64,000 bases of DNA from Pseudarthrobacter sp. NIBRBAC000502772 (lineage in GTDB: Bacteria; Actinomycetota; Actinomycetes; Actinomycetales; Micrococcaceae). The notes under the pieces were generated by a model. The model was not told where the DNA came from. It did no database searches and saw only the letters and a program-made list of their open reading frames with translations. Of the stretch, positions 43,589 to 53,500 are shown one piece after another (within the stretch, counting starts at the first letter, position 1; each line of letters begins with the position of its first letter). A program made the position numbers and the translations under genes. Location: positions 1,550,001 to 1,614,000 of the forward strand of contig NZ_CP041188.1 in the NCBI RefSeq assembly GCF_006517235.1, written 5' to 3'.

Positions 43589-45241
43589 ATGACAAATGAC
43601 ATTAAGCTAGAATTTGAACCACGTACTATTGAGCATTTGGGACTACAAATGTATTCGCATTTGCCGAATGCTATTGCCGAGCTAGTGGCCAATTCGTACG
43701 ATGCCGATGCGACAGAAGTGACAGTGCAAATACACAACGTTGGCGGAAAAGAAGAAGTTCTGGTCATCGATAATGGCCACGGCATGTCCGAGGGCGACCT
43801 GGCCACTAAATACCTTCGAATTGGGAGGAATCGCAGGATCGATCCTGATGGTGGTAAGTCTGAAAGTGGACGCAGGCTGGTCTCCGGCAAAAAAGGGATA
43901 GGTAAACTGGCTCTATTTGGAATTGGGACAACGATTCGTCTTGAGACCAAGAGGAGTAAAGGCCTGTCTTCTATGGTCTTGAAGCTGGATTGGGATGAGA
44001 TGCTCGAATCCTCGGGTTACTACTATCCAAAGGTAAGCAAGAGCGATAAGCCCGCTAGTTGGAGTGGAACAATAATTTCACTAGGTGGACTACGTCGTGC
44101 AAGCAAGGTAGATGCAGAGGCGCTGGCGAGGGGGCTGTCCAGACTTTTCAACTATGGCGATTCCGAGTTCAAAATCACGGTGATATCCGCTTCCGGGCAA
44201 CAGTACCAAGTAACACGTGACCTCCGGATAAATGCTGATAACGTTGATTTTTCTTGGACAATTCCTGGTTCGTTTGGATCTGCAGTAGATGCTTACGTGG
44301 CCGAGAAAAAAATTACCGGATTGGTAGTTGCTTCAAAGAAGCCGCTCCGCCAAGCAATGCGCGGAGTAACATTGTACGCAAATGGTCGACTTATCAATGA
44401 GCCTGAGTTCTTTGGGTCTGCAGAGTCGAGCTTTGCCTTCTCGTATTTAACAGGCTACATAGATGTTGACTTCCTCGATGAACTTGTGCCGGATGTCATA
44501 GCCTCGGACCGCCGTGCTATCAATTGGGAGTTAGAAAGTACGAACGAGCTGCGGCTCCGACTTGTGGACCTCTTGACGGTTGTCGCCAGCGAGTGGCGAA
44601 CCGAACGCACCAAGAGGAAGCGGGCGAGAGCGGAAGGTAGACAGGACAAAAGCTTTGAATCCTGGACGTCAAGCGTCAAAGGTCCGGAGCGGCAACCCCT
44701 TGAACGTATGCTGTCGACTATCGTTTCTCCTGATGTTGACATCCCCGAGAATCTCCAGGACGAACTGGTCGAAGACCTCGAAAGAATAGCTCCTCCATTC
44801 GCCGATCTGCTTTGGCGGCACTTACACCCTGATGTGCAGGGACCTGCCCAGGCGGACTATGAATTGGGACGATACTTTCACGCTATAGATGAGGCAATAA
44901 AAAGATATGTCACGGATGTGGAGATCAAGTCTCAAATTAGTGATCAGTCGGCTTACTCGTTGATGATGAGCGCATTCGGCCACGCAAAATCAAAGCTCCA
45001 TGTCTTCCATAAATATTTTGCAATTTCAGAAAATCATATTTCTCCAAGTACGGCAGAAAACGTTGAAGAGGGTCATAAATTTCTTTCGGCTGGACTGATC
45101 CGTGCAGTACGCAACCCTCTCGCTCATCAAGAGAAGGAAAAGTTGCTTTCTTGCGGTGCTTTCACCCATGAAGACTGCCTGGATGCGCTCAGCCTGCTAT
45201 CGCATCTTCGACGGAGGCTCGACGACTCGGTAGTGGTATAA
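43589..45241 (+). CDS. GHKL (HSP90-like) ATPase with C-terminal TIGR02391-like domain
   Basis: The 550-residue protein starts with a GHKL ATPase domain: N-box IAELVANSYDAD (about 29-40), G1 VIDNGHGMS, GRRLVSGKKGIGKLAL (G2 lid), and downstream strands to about residue 300. A charged linker (RTKRKRARAEGRQDKS) follows. The final 90 residues match TIGR02391 (GLIRAVRNPLAHQE, DALSLLSHLRRRLDD). GC is clearly lower than the flanks. ATG 43589 has only a weak upstream site. The gene sits 180 bp from the divergent STAND gene and may form a defence unit with it; both functions are inferred. Confidence 0.82.
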   Translation: MTNDIKLEFEPRTIEHLGLQMYSHLPNAIAELVANSYDADATEVTVQIHNVGGKEEVLVIDNGHGMSEGDLATKYLRIGRNRRIDPDGGKSESGRRLVSGKKGIGKLALFGIGTTIRLETKRSKGLSSMVLKLDWDEMLESSGYYYPKVSKSDKPASWSGTIISLGGLRRASKVDAEALARGLSRLFNYGDSEFKITVISASGQQYQVTRDLRINADNVDFSWTIPGSFGSAVDAYVAEKKITGLVVASKKPLRQAMRGVTLYANGRLINEPEFFGSAESSFAFSYLTGYIDVDFLDELVPDVIASDRRAINWELESTNELRLRLVDLLTVVASEWRTERTKRKRARAEGRQDKSFESWTSSVKGPERQPLERMLSTIVSPDVDIPENLQDELVEDLERIAPPFADLLWRHLHPDVQGPAQADYELGRYFHAIDEAIKRYVTDVEIKSQISDQSAYSLMMSAFGHAKSKLHVFHKYFAISENHISPSTAENVEEGHKFLSAGLIRAVRNPLAHQEKEKLLSCGAFTHEDCLDALSLLSHLRRRLDDSVVV

Positions 45242-45515
45242 GGCGTAAGGATTTTGACAGACAACCGCATCCTGCAATTAAGCTGAAGATTTTCGAAGCT
45301 TCCTAGTTTGCTATGTTGTATGCGCACCTAAACGCGTATGCTGACCTACTTTGGGGTATTGTTAGGCTGGTGACTGCAGGGTCTGGGTTTCTGAAGGCAG
45401 AAATGCGATCAGGGTTTTGGTCATTTGTACGCCCATCAGGAAGCATGCCTTCGGGTCACGTCACCGGACTTCCAGTGACATCACTCGGACCTTGTCCTCT
45501 AGCACTATTGGCTGA

Positions 45516-46646
45516 TCAACGCTTCTCAGGATGGCGTTTTTTTCTTCCTAGAACGGGCAGCACTGGTGCCATGGTGACCGGATCACCTGGGACGGCAAGA
45601 CGCCACCTACCACCGTCGATCTCCGCGCCGATTCCGACTTCCCCGGCTTCCATGGGGGCCAAACGGTGACTCACGAAGGTTCCCGCTCGTGGGGACGGCA
45701 GCCCGAGTGCGGCCGCGATTTCGGGTTGAGGATGATAGTGCCCCAGAATGACGATCCCCTCGTTCCTCAGCTGTTCGCGAGCCTCACGGACCCGCTTCGA
45801 GGAGTCGATCTGCTGGGCGACCGTCTCCACGGCGGAATGTTGAACCAGCTCACCTTGTAAATGACGGAACAACATGTTGACGGCTTTCTGGCCCGAGGAT
45901 TGACTTACGGCCGCCATGGCCGTTTCGGGATGCTTAACAAGTACGTTGGCCGGTAGGGAACAACCGTCGAAGACCCATAGAACCTGGTCGATCCCGACCT
46001 GGGACAAGCGGGGGCGTCCCCGGTCCATCGATGCCACTCCTCGCGAGTCAATGCCGGGGCGAAGGATCCCCAGGCTGAATCGTGAGGTCTCCTCGTTGGC
46101 CCATATCACCAAGTATGGCAATTCACGTTGTTCGGGGACGGGGCGGTCGAGTGTCCAGCCGTCGATCCGCTCACTCCATGTACAGGCGACGTCGTACCCG
46201 GCGATCTGGAGCGAGGTAGTGATGCCGTCTTCGAGATCGAGTACCCGTTGCAGCCAGACTTCGATGAGTGGTCCGATATGAGCTGTTTCTGCTTTCGTCA
46301 GCTGGGTTAGGTCCCACCGCCCTGTCCGTCGACCGTCGTAGGCTTGGTCGAGAGCGTTTCGGATAGCACGGCCGCACCGAGTGCCCTCGGGGTCGACTGC
46401 TTGAATCGAGCCCTTCATGTGGTGGATTTCCGGGTCCTGGGCGGGAGCAGGTGGAACAGCTGTCGTCCTGCGGGGACGCGACTTCAGAGCCGGATCGGGT
46501 CGTTTGTCCGGGTCAGGGGAAGTGGGACGGGCCCGTCGTGTCCTCCGGGATCTAACAGTGTCTTCCGCATTCCCTTGTTCTTCTGCTGCCCATTGCGGGT
46601 CGTCGTCGAAGAGAGTGAACGGGTCATTGGAGGCGTTAGCAGTCAT
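45516..46646 (-). CDS. NaeI-family type II restriction endonuclease homologue, catalytic motif altered
   Basis: The 376-residue protein has a charged N-terminal tail, then the NaeI-like core from about residue 85: CGRAIRNALDQAYDGRRTGR, THIG-like AHIGPLIEVWLQR (Glu129), and LQIAGYDVACTWSERIDGW. In NaeI I recall the active site as Glu plus D-C-K; here the matching place reads A154-C155-T156. The C-terminal part (LRNEGIVILGHYHPQPEIAAALGLP, PGDPVTMAPVLP) matches the family's second DNA-binding region. It may bind DNA without cutting. It lies downstream of the DrmB operon, separated by an IS110-type element, on the same strand. Confidence 0.75.
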   Translation of the reverse strand: MTANASNDPFTLFDDDPQWAAEEQGNAEDTVRSRRTRRARPTSPDPDKRPDPALKSRPRRTTAVPPAPAQDPEIHHMKGSIQAVDPEGTRCGRAIRNALDQAYDGRRTGRWDLTQLTKAETAHIGPLIEVWLQRVLDLEDGITTSLQIAGYDVACTWSERIDGWTLDRPVPEQRELPYLVIWANEETSRFSLGILRPGIDSRGVASMDRGRPRLSQVGIDQVLWVFDGCSLPANVLVKHPETAMAAVSQSSGQKAVNMLFRHLQGELVQHSAVETVAQQIDSSKRVREAREQLRNEGIVILGHYHPQPEIAAALGLPSPRAGTFVSHRLAPMEAGEVGIGAEIDGGRWRLAVPGDPVTMAPVLPVLGRKKRHPEKR

Positions 46647-47071
46647 CGTCCATCACCTTACATGCACAGGGAAATGCTCATCCTCCAAACGGGGGGGATG
46701 ACGTCCAGGTGTTTGGGGACCGATGTCGGTAGCCCTTCCCTGGCCCCTTAATCCGCGGCGTTGGGGATACTCGCATCGAATGCGAAACCCTCAGTGGAGC
46801 CAATCCTCCACCAGTGACACGTAGGTCGTGCCAGCTCCGTCCGATCGTGGGACGCTACGACCGCCGTCTTAGACTCGACCGCGCGCCCACCTTGAACCTC
46901 TTACTGGCCTGGTGGAAACCCAACCTAAGTCCTCCGGCTTTCACGAAAAGGGTCTGACAGTAATGATGGAATTGGCTTGTGCCGCGGTGTGGCTCTGGGT
47001 CCGACTGACGCCCTGCGAAGGGTTTGTCTTGAAAATGATCTGTCCGCCGCCGGCACAGGCTGCAGTAAACG

Positions 47072-47150
47072 CGGCGGCCGGGTGGACATGACCTTATAGG
47101 AGCCTGCTCGAAGAATCCCATTACTGTCTTGTCTGCCCACCCGGCCGGCG
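47072..47150 (+). ncRNA. Candidate structured RNA at the IS110-type left end
   Basis: CGGCGGCCGGGTGG (47072-47085) pairs with CCACCCGGCCGGCG (47137-47150) with one mismatch, around a 51-nt loop, 50 bp upstream of the transposase ATG. Some IS110 elements encode a bridge RNA in this place. The fold is seen; the role is inferred. Confidence 0.4.
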
Positions 47151-47200
47151 TGCCCCTTGGTGTCCCACCGCACGCAACGGATCGCAGGGCCAGTTTCATC

Positions 47201-48449
47201 ATGACAAACCAGCATCTGAAAGTCATCGCCGGGATCGATACTCACTCCGACACCCACCACGTCGCAATCATCGACGAGACCGGCAGACACATCACGGACA
47301 AAGAGTTTCTCGCTGTGGGTTCTGGCTACCGGAGCATCGCGGCCTTCGTGACGGGGTTCGGCCCAGTCCTTGCCGTCGGAGTGGAGGGCACCGGCAGCTA
47401 CGGTGCCGAACTCGCCCGCGTCCTGACCGCGGAAGGTATCCGGGTCCTGGAGGTCATGCGCCCGAACCGGCAGGGGCGCCGGCTCAGGGGCAAATCGGAC
47501 CCTCTGGACGCTTACTAGGCGGCGGAAGCAGCCCTGGCCGGTCGGAACGTCGCAACACCAAAATCCCGGGACGGCGCGGTGGAATCCCTGCGGGTCCTGC
47601 GCGCGGAGCGGGCCACGGCGATGCGCGCTCGGGTAGCGGTCATGACCCAGATCAAAAGCATCCTCACCGCAGCACCCGAGGCGCTCCGGGCCAAATACCG
47701 GCGACTGACCCGCGCCGCGATGATGGCCGCGCTGGAGAAAACCCGCCCCACAGGGCACATGACCGAACCCCCTGAACGCCACCGCGGCCGTGCTCAAACG
47801 CCTCGCCATCCGCTACCGCATCTTGCACCAGGAACTGGCCGTCATCGACGCCGATCTCGACGCCGTCATCACCGTCCACGCCCCGATGCTCCGCGACCTC
47901 AAAGGCGTGGGAACGGACGTCGCCAGCCAGCTCCTGGTCACCGTGGGCGACAACGCCGAACGGGTCACCACGGAAGCCAAATTCGCCGCCCTCGTGGGCG
48001 TCGCACCGATCCCCGCGTCCTCCGGAAAAACCATGCGGCACCGGCTTAGCCGCGGCGGCGACAGGCAGGCCAACAAAGCCATCCATCACGTCGCCCTGGT
48101 CCGGATGAGGACCGACGCCCGCACCAGGAACTATGTCGACAGACGCCGGTCCGAGGGCAAAAGCACCACCGAAATCATCCGCTGCCTCAAACGCTACATT
48201 GCCCGGGAAATCTACGATCAGCTCATCCATCCACAACCGGCACCGGACGCCGGGGCCCTCCGGGCACTGCGCAAGACCAAGAACATCACCCTCCAGGCCG
48301 CAGCGGACATCCTGCACGTCTGGCCCACAGCGTTGTCCCGCCTCGAACGCGGGATTACCCGCAACGACGACTTCTACCAACGCTACGAAGACTGGCTCAA
48401 CTCACCATCGGCAGAGGCCGCAAAGACACCTTCAGTGCTGCGCAACTGA
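47201..48449 (+). pseudogene. IS110-family DEDD transposase with C-terminal HTH, broken by a stop and a frameshift
   Basis: The start MTNQHLKVIAGIDTHSDTHH has the first catalytic Asp, AVGVEGTGSYGAEL the Glu, and RGKSDPLDAY the paired Asp. A TAG at 47516-47518 stands where relatives have Gln (DAY-x-AAEAAL). An extra C in the run at 47769-47773 shifts the frame between HMTEP and LNATAAVLKRLAIRYR. The transposase_20 part follows (LKGVGTDVASQLLVTVGDN, APIPASSGKTMRHRLSRGGD). The last 60 residues (LRALRKTKNITLQAAADILH) form an XRE-like HTH, an unusual tail. Both changes must be reversed for activity. Confidence 0.88.
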
Positions 48450-48490
48450 TCGCCCAGAGGTCCCGGCGCCCCCGCGATCCCTGCTCTCAA

Positions 48491-48580
48491 GACCGGGGCA
48501 GCTCGGGGGGTCAAGGGCGGCCGCAGGCCGTCGCGCAGCGATCGACAGACCCTTGACGCCGGAGCTGCCAGCTCCCGGTC
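48491..48580 (+). ncRNA. Candidate structured RNA/right end of the IS110-type element
   Basis: Nested pairings: GACCGG (48491-48496) with CCGGTC (48575-48580), GGCAGCTC (48497-48504) with GAGCTGCC (48562-48569), GTCAAGGG (48510-48517) with CCCTTGAC (48550-48557), and an inner CGGCC-GCA-GGCCG hairpin (48518-48530). IS1111-type elements place their guide RNA downstream of the transposase. The role is inferred. Confidence 0.45.
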
Positions 48581-48607
48581 ACCTACACGATGCCGGGGGC
48601 GCCGGGA

Positions 48608-48625
48608 CCTATTGACACCAATAGG
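48608..48625. repeat. 7-bp inverted repeat near the element right end
   Basis: CCTATTG (48608-48614) and CAATAGG (48619-48625) are inverted around ACAC. It may be a subterminal repeat of the IS1111 type. Confidence 0.35.
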
Positions 48626-48735
48626 AGCATCACTTGATTGGGGATCCCACCAACCCCGAGGTCCTCGCAGTACCGGAGCGTTGGGAGGCGGACCGACCCA
48701 CCAAAGTTCCCCACCCCATCCCTCCGGAGTACAAC

Positions 48736-50562
48736 CTAGATGCTCGCCCGGGCATCCATCAGGACCGTGCGGAAAAAGCCGGGCACGGACTCATCCCCCA
48801 CCAGGAGCTTACGATCCAAATAGATGTTGTTGCGCTCGCAGGAGGTTTCGGAGGTAAGGCTGCATGCGTGGCAGGCGGCCAGGTTGAGGCTGTTCATACC
48901 TTGTCCCCGACTCTCGGCGCATACGGGGTTGTTGGAGCACCGGTCTGCGTCCTCCACCGCACCCAGGAGCAGCCGGGAGAAGTACCGGGCCTCGCCCAAA
49001 CGGACAAGTCCACCGAGGGTGCCCTGGGCGTCCCCACTGCTGGTGTAGATCAACAAACCGCCCTGCGGGTCCGGGCCATCGTTTGAAGCGTAAATACGTT
49101 CGGACAGGGACGACGCGGAGTACCCGCTTTGGAACTCCAATCGGCGCATTAACAGGTGTGCCAGGGTGTGCAGGAGCACGTAGCGGGGGTGGAGATCGGA
49201 GATGACAACTCTACGGTTCGCAAGCTTCGCCCCTCGATCAATCCAGTGCCGTGTCCGCCGCTGGACGGAGGGCTCGGCCTCCCAGGTGCGCAGGGCCTCT
49301 TCGTCGAAGCGTAGGAAGATTCCCTCTCCGAACTGTTCGATGGCCGGGTACCACTTGAGGCCGTCGATACTTCCGAGGTCTACACGGGTGAAGTCCTCCT
49401 GCTCGTAGCGGCGGAAACCCCGCAGGGCTCGGACCTCCCGCAGTCGACGGACCAGCCCGACGTCCGAGACCAGTCCGGCCAGCGCCGGCAGTACGCCTGG
49501 TTCTCGGGGGTAGTCGGAAGGGTGCACGTCGAAGTCGGGATTCGTCACATCCGCGTCCCCGGCCAGGACCCTGTCGAACGCCGCCCATTCTCCTGAGTGG
49601 AGGGTGCTCTGCAGGTGTGAGGTGTCTGAGGCGGGGTCGGTCGTCAATAGTCGGCGGACCATGTGCTCCGGGGCTCCGGTCTGGGTTGCGATGAGCGGAA
49701 CCGCAAGATCGAACAGCGGGCCCTGCTGCTGCCCGAAGACGCCCTTGAACATGTCGTTCTGGAGAACGCTGTTACGCAGGGCTTGTGTAGCCGATTCCAC
49801 TTCCGGGATGTCGATCGCCGACGCTGTTTCTGCCTGGTAGACGCTGGTGGACCCTCGTTGAACGACCCGCAGTTCACTGGTGCACTCCTTGGTGGTGTCC
49901 TGCGGCTCCCACGGCTGCCGGCCCCAGCACTTGTACCCTTCCTCGGCTAAAGATGTCTCCCGACCCAGCGACCCGAGGTTCCTCGCTGAGTCACAGGAGC
50001 GACATATGACTCGCAGCGAGCGCAGTCCTTCGCCTGCTCCCGGGGTGGTCCGCAGTTCCAGGTGCTCGAAGTCCCTGCACTGGTGTTGCTCGTCGTTGGA
50101 GGACTGGAAATGGGACCACCGCCGCCAATCGACGTCCTGAATGTGGCCTCCGGCTTTGCAGACGGCGATGAAACGCATCGGGACCATCGGTCCTGAGCAG
50201 CGGGAGCAGTTGTTGGTACTGGCGCCGTTCTTGTGATGGACCCGGTCGGACATCAGGGTACAGTCCTGGCAGAAACGCCATTTCGGGAAGCGTCGGTAGG
50301 GCAGGGCGAAGCTCGGGTTGCGGCTGAATTCTCCGGCGGTCGGGGGGCGACGCAGCTGCAGGACCCCCAATGCCCGTTCCAGCGGCGGGCAGGACAAGGG
50401 CTCGCAAGTCTTCTCGTTCCACGTGGCTGTGTCCATGCCGATGAACGATTCGCTCTTGATGTCGACGATGGCGCCGACCCCGAACGGGTATATGGTCTCC
50501 TGCAGTCTGAGCTGACGCATCTGCGGTGTGTTGCCCTGCCCTGCCGTGGCTTTGGGATTCAT
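48736..50562 (-). CDS. drmB: DrmB-like protein (DUF1998) of a DISARM-related system
   Basis: The 608-residue protein begins RQLRLQETIYPFGVGAIVDI, the typical DrmB start. It has zinc-binding CxxC groups (FCQDCTLM, NCSRCSGPM, VICRSCDS) and a C-terminal DUF1998 region with YVLLHTLAHLLMRRLEFQSG and ASSLSERIY. A last cysteine group follows (CSNNPVCAES, AACHACSLTSETSC). DrmB works with DrmA to load on DNA and block phage entry in DISARM. Its start overlaps the drmA stop by 4 bp, and it is the last gene of the four-gene operon. Confidence 0.88.
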   Translation of the reverse strand: MNPKATAGQGNTPQMRQLRLQETIYPFGVGAIVDIKSESFIGMDTATWNEKTCEPLSCPPLERALGVLQLRRPPTAGEFSRNPSFALPYRRFPKWRFCQDCTLMSDRVHHKNGASTNNCSRCSGPMVPMRFIAVCKAGGHIQDVDWRRWSHFQSSNDEQHQCRDFEHLELRTTPGAGEGLRSLRVICRSCDSARNLGSLGRETSLAEEGYKCWGRQPWEPQDTTKECTSELRVVQRGSTSVYQAETASAIDIPEVESATQALRNSVLQNDMFKGVFGQQQGPLFDLAVPLIATQTGAPEHMVRRLLTTDPASDTSHLQSTLHSGEWAAFDRVLAGDADVTNPDFDVHPSDYPREPGVLPALAGLVSDVGLVRRLREVRALRGFRRYEQEDFTRVDLGSIDGLKWYPAIEQFGEGIFLRFDEEALRTWEAEPSVQRRTRHWIDRGAKLANRRVVISDLHPRYVLLHTLAHLLMRRLEFQSGYSASSLSERIYASNDGPDPQGGLLIYTSSGDAQGTLGGLVRLGEARYFSRLLLGAVEDADRCSNNPVCAESRGQGMNSLNLAACHACSLTSETSCERNNIYLDRKLLVGDESVPGFFRTVLMDARASI

Positions 50563-53500
50563 GCCTTTTCCCCGATGATCTTCATGTTGATGTTCAAATC
50601 GACGCTACGCATCGAGTTCATGACCGCCCATCCTTCTCGGTCCTCGTCGAAGGCGCGCATCAGAGCTGGCTCGTCGTGTTGTGCCCGTAGGGGCTGGTAC
50701 CGCAGCGTCGATACTCCGGTATCGGGGTCCGGTGACGTACGGATGCGCCATTGGTCGATTAACCGGTCGAGATGCTCTTCTGTAGCCTGGTACTCGTCGG
50801 GGTCCGAACGTTCCACGACCTCCAGAATCGTCTCCCGGACGTTACGCACCACGTTGGAGTCGGCTCGGAAGAGTACTGCCTGGGAGTCCTCGCGCCATGA
50901 GCTCAGGTGCCTGACCATGGTCACCAAGACTGCTGCCAAGGAGCGGTGCCTGGACGCGGTGGACCATGGGGTCACACTGGTCGGTTCCACACTGCGGTAG
51001 AGCGCCTGGTGGTAGCCGAGGAACGATTCGTAGTGGGAGCGATCGCGGGGGCGGGTCGCGCGGTACAGCGTGACGATGACACCCGGGACATCGCCGCGTC
51101 CGACGCGACTGGTGGCCTGGATGTACTCAGAGGTGGTCTTGGGTTGACCGTTCATGAGCATAAGGGCCAGCCGTGGGATGTCGATACCGACCGAGAGCAT
51201 GTTCGTGCAGGCGACAACGTCCACAGCGTCACCTTCGTCGAGGCCGCGTCCGAGTCGTTGCAGGGCCTTGGGAAGGTCCTCGGCATCCACGCGGCTGGTC
51301 AGCTCCACCATCCCGTCACCACGGATCTGACGTGTGCGGCCTTCGGGTCCACGCCGGGTGGCGAGCAGACTGTTAACGTCGTCGCGGATGAGGGTGACGG
51401 TACGCCCGAGTTCGCGCAGGCTGTTGTGGTAGGCCACGGCCGTCCAGTAGGCGTCGGTGCCCCTCACATCTTGGGGTCCTTGTGCGGCCCGGGCGGGTGC
51501 TTCGAGCATGGCGACCATCGCACGCACCACGGAGGTGGATTGAGTAAAGGCCTGAGGCATGAGCCCGATGTAAATCCTGCCGGGGGCGTTGGGGTCCTCC
51601 GTGGGGCGGGCGAAGTAGCTGTCTTCCTCGTTGAGCCCTGAGGGTGGGAACAGTTGGACCTTCCGGGCCATGAGGCCCTTGACCTGATCATCGGCGGAAC
51701 GAATTGTCGCGGTGGAGGCGACGATTTTCGGGCGCCCGCCGACTTCCCCGATGATGCCCAGGACGGCAGCGTCATAGATCGCGACCGTGGTGCCCAGGGG
51801 GCCGGAGAGTAGATGCATCTCGTCCTGGAGGATAAGCGACGGCGGTTCGTTCGCCCCGGCGCCAGCGCCGAGGAGGACCCCCGCCTCCTGCTTGAAGGGC
51901 AGTCGCGCGAACTTGTCGACGGTCGCCAACAGGATAGTGGGCGGGTACTTGTAGATCCTCTCGTCGACGACCTCGACGGGAAGCCGGTCGTGGAAGCGGC
52001 AGGTTCGGTCCGGGCAGCGGAGCCAGATGTCTCCGGCGGAGTGGTCTGCCCCGTAGGCCTCGGCGTTCTCGGATCTGGTCGCAGGCATCATGCGGTGCCC
52101 ACACCAGGGGCATTCGGTGAGCTGGAAGGGGTTGTCGGGGATTTCCCGTCGCCTGGTGGCCTCCAAGCGGTTGATCGCCTCTTTCTGCGTGCCGGGGGTG
52201 GTGGCGTTACCGACCCAGAGGCCGATGGTGAACGGTGCCATGCCCCGGGCAAGTGGATCGGTCACCCGGAGGCGTTCCATGGCGCACACGAGGGTCGCGG
52301 CGCGTTGGAATTGTTGTGTCGTGAGCAGGCGCAGGGTGTAGCGGGTGATGACGGCTGTACCGCCTCCTCTGATCCCGTGCTCGATGCGGCGCCGGAAGAT
52401 TTCGAAGGCCGCCAACCCGAGGTAGGCCTCGGTCTTGCCTCCACCGGTGGGGAACCAGATCAGGTCCACGAGGTCCCGGTCCCGGTGGTCGGCAACCGCG
52501 GTGCTGGTGAGGGCGACGAGGATGAACCCCAACTGGAACGGCCGCCACGTCGGTTCGCGCCGCGGTGTGTCTTCCTCAGCCCCGGTGGCTTTCGTGCGAT
52601 TCGATTGGAGCATCTGCTCGTGCATGGCGGCCATGGCCAGACGGAAGGCATCCCTGGCGCTTGAGGATTCCTCGAGCAGGGTGATGCCTTCGTGCATGCG
52701 CTCAACGGCGTCGCTCTGTCGGTCGGTGATCCGACCGGCCGCCGGACGGTGGTGGTCGGGGAGCCCTTGTGCCTGGTCCTGTTGTTCCTGGGTCCAGTGT
52801 CGGTAGTCGTCGACGAAGGTCCGAAGTTCGGTTAGGACGTTCGCGGTGTCGTCCTGGATCCAGGTAAGACGGCCCAGCCGTAAGATGTCGGCGGTACTCT
52901 TCTTGGCCTCAACGGTCGGGACAGTGTAGCGCGGTAATGGGTCCAGGGACACGGAGGCGCACCCGCCGGTGTCGTCCTGATCCCAGCGCACCGAGGTGCC
53001 GTGGCCGACTGCGAAAACCTGTCGATGTCGGTAACGTACCGCCAGTTCTTCTTGTTCTGAATCCAGTCTGAGGTCTTCGACCGACCGGTAGGGCAGGATC
53101 CGGCCCCCGACGGAGCGCACGGTCATACCGACCTGGTAAAGGGCGTCCTCGGTGTGGAGCTGTCCTACTCCTTCGTCGTTCTTCGGGGCTTCGCGGGTGT
53201 TGCTGATGGCCACAGTGACCAGTGAACTGTTCTGGCCGAACGGTCGGCATCGTACGTCCAGGGCCACGCGCCCGTCCCCAGGGCCCCCCGAGACGGTTCC
53301 TTGCTCCCAGCGGATGCCGGTGAGGTGGTGGCCGTGACGCCGCCAGGCGGTGTGGGTGTCGGTCCTCTCCTCGGTGTAGGTGGCGTATCCCAGGTCGATG
53401 TCCACGGAGTCTCCGTCGTGGATGAATGACAGGGCGCTGGAGGAGGGCTGGTAGGCGTTCGCCATGTCGATGGAAGGTTCCTCGGTGCCGTCGGTGCTGT

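Larger units (their letters stand above)
46860..48626 (+). mobile_element. Degenerate IS110/IS1111-family element
   Basis: A DEDD transposase gene (broken) is flanked by structured non-coding ends. Inferred limits run from the DNA after 46860 to the short inverted repeat at 48608-48625. ATAGGAGC occurs near both ends (about 47095 and 48620). Boundaries are not proven because such elements lack terminal inverted repeats. It sits between the naeI-like gene and drmB and separates what may once have been one transcription unit. Confidence 0.7.
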
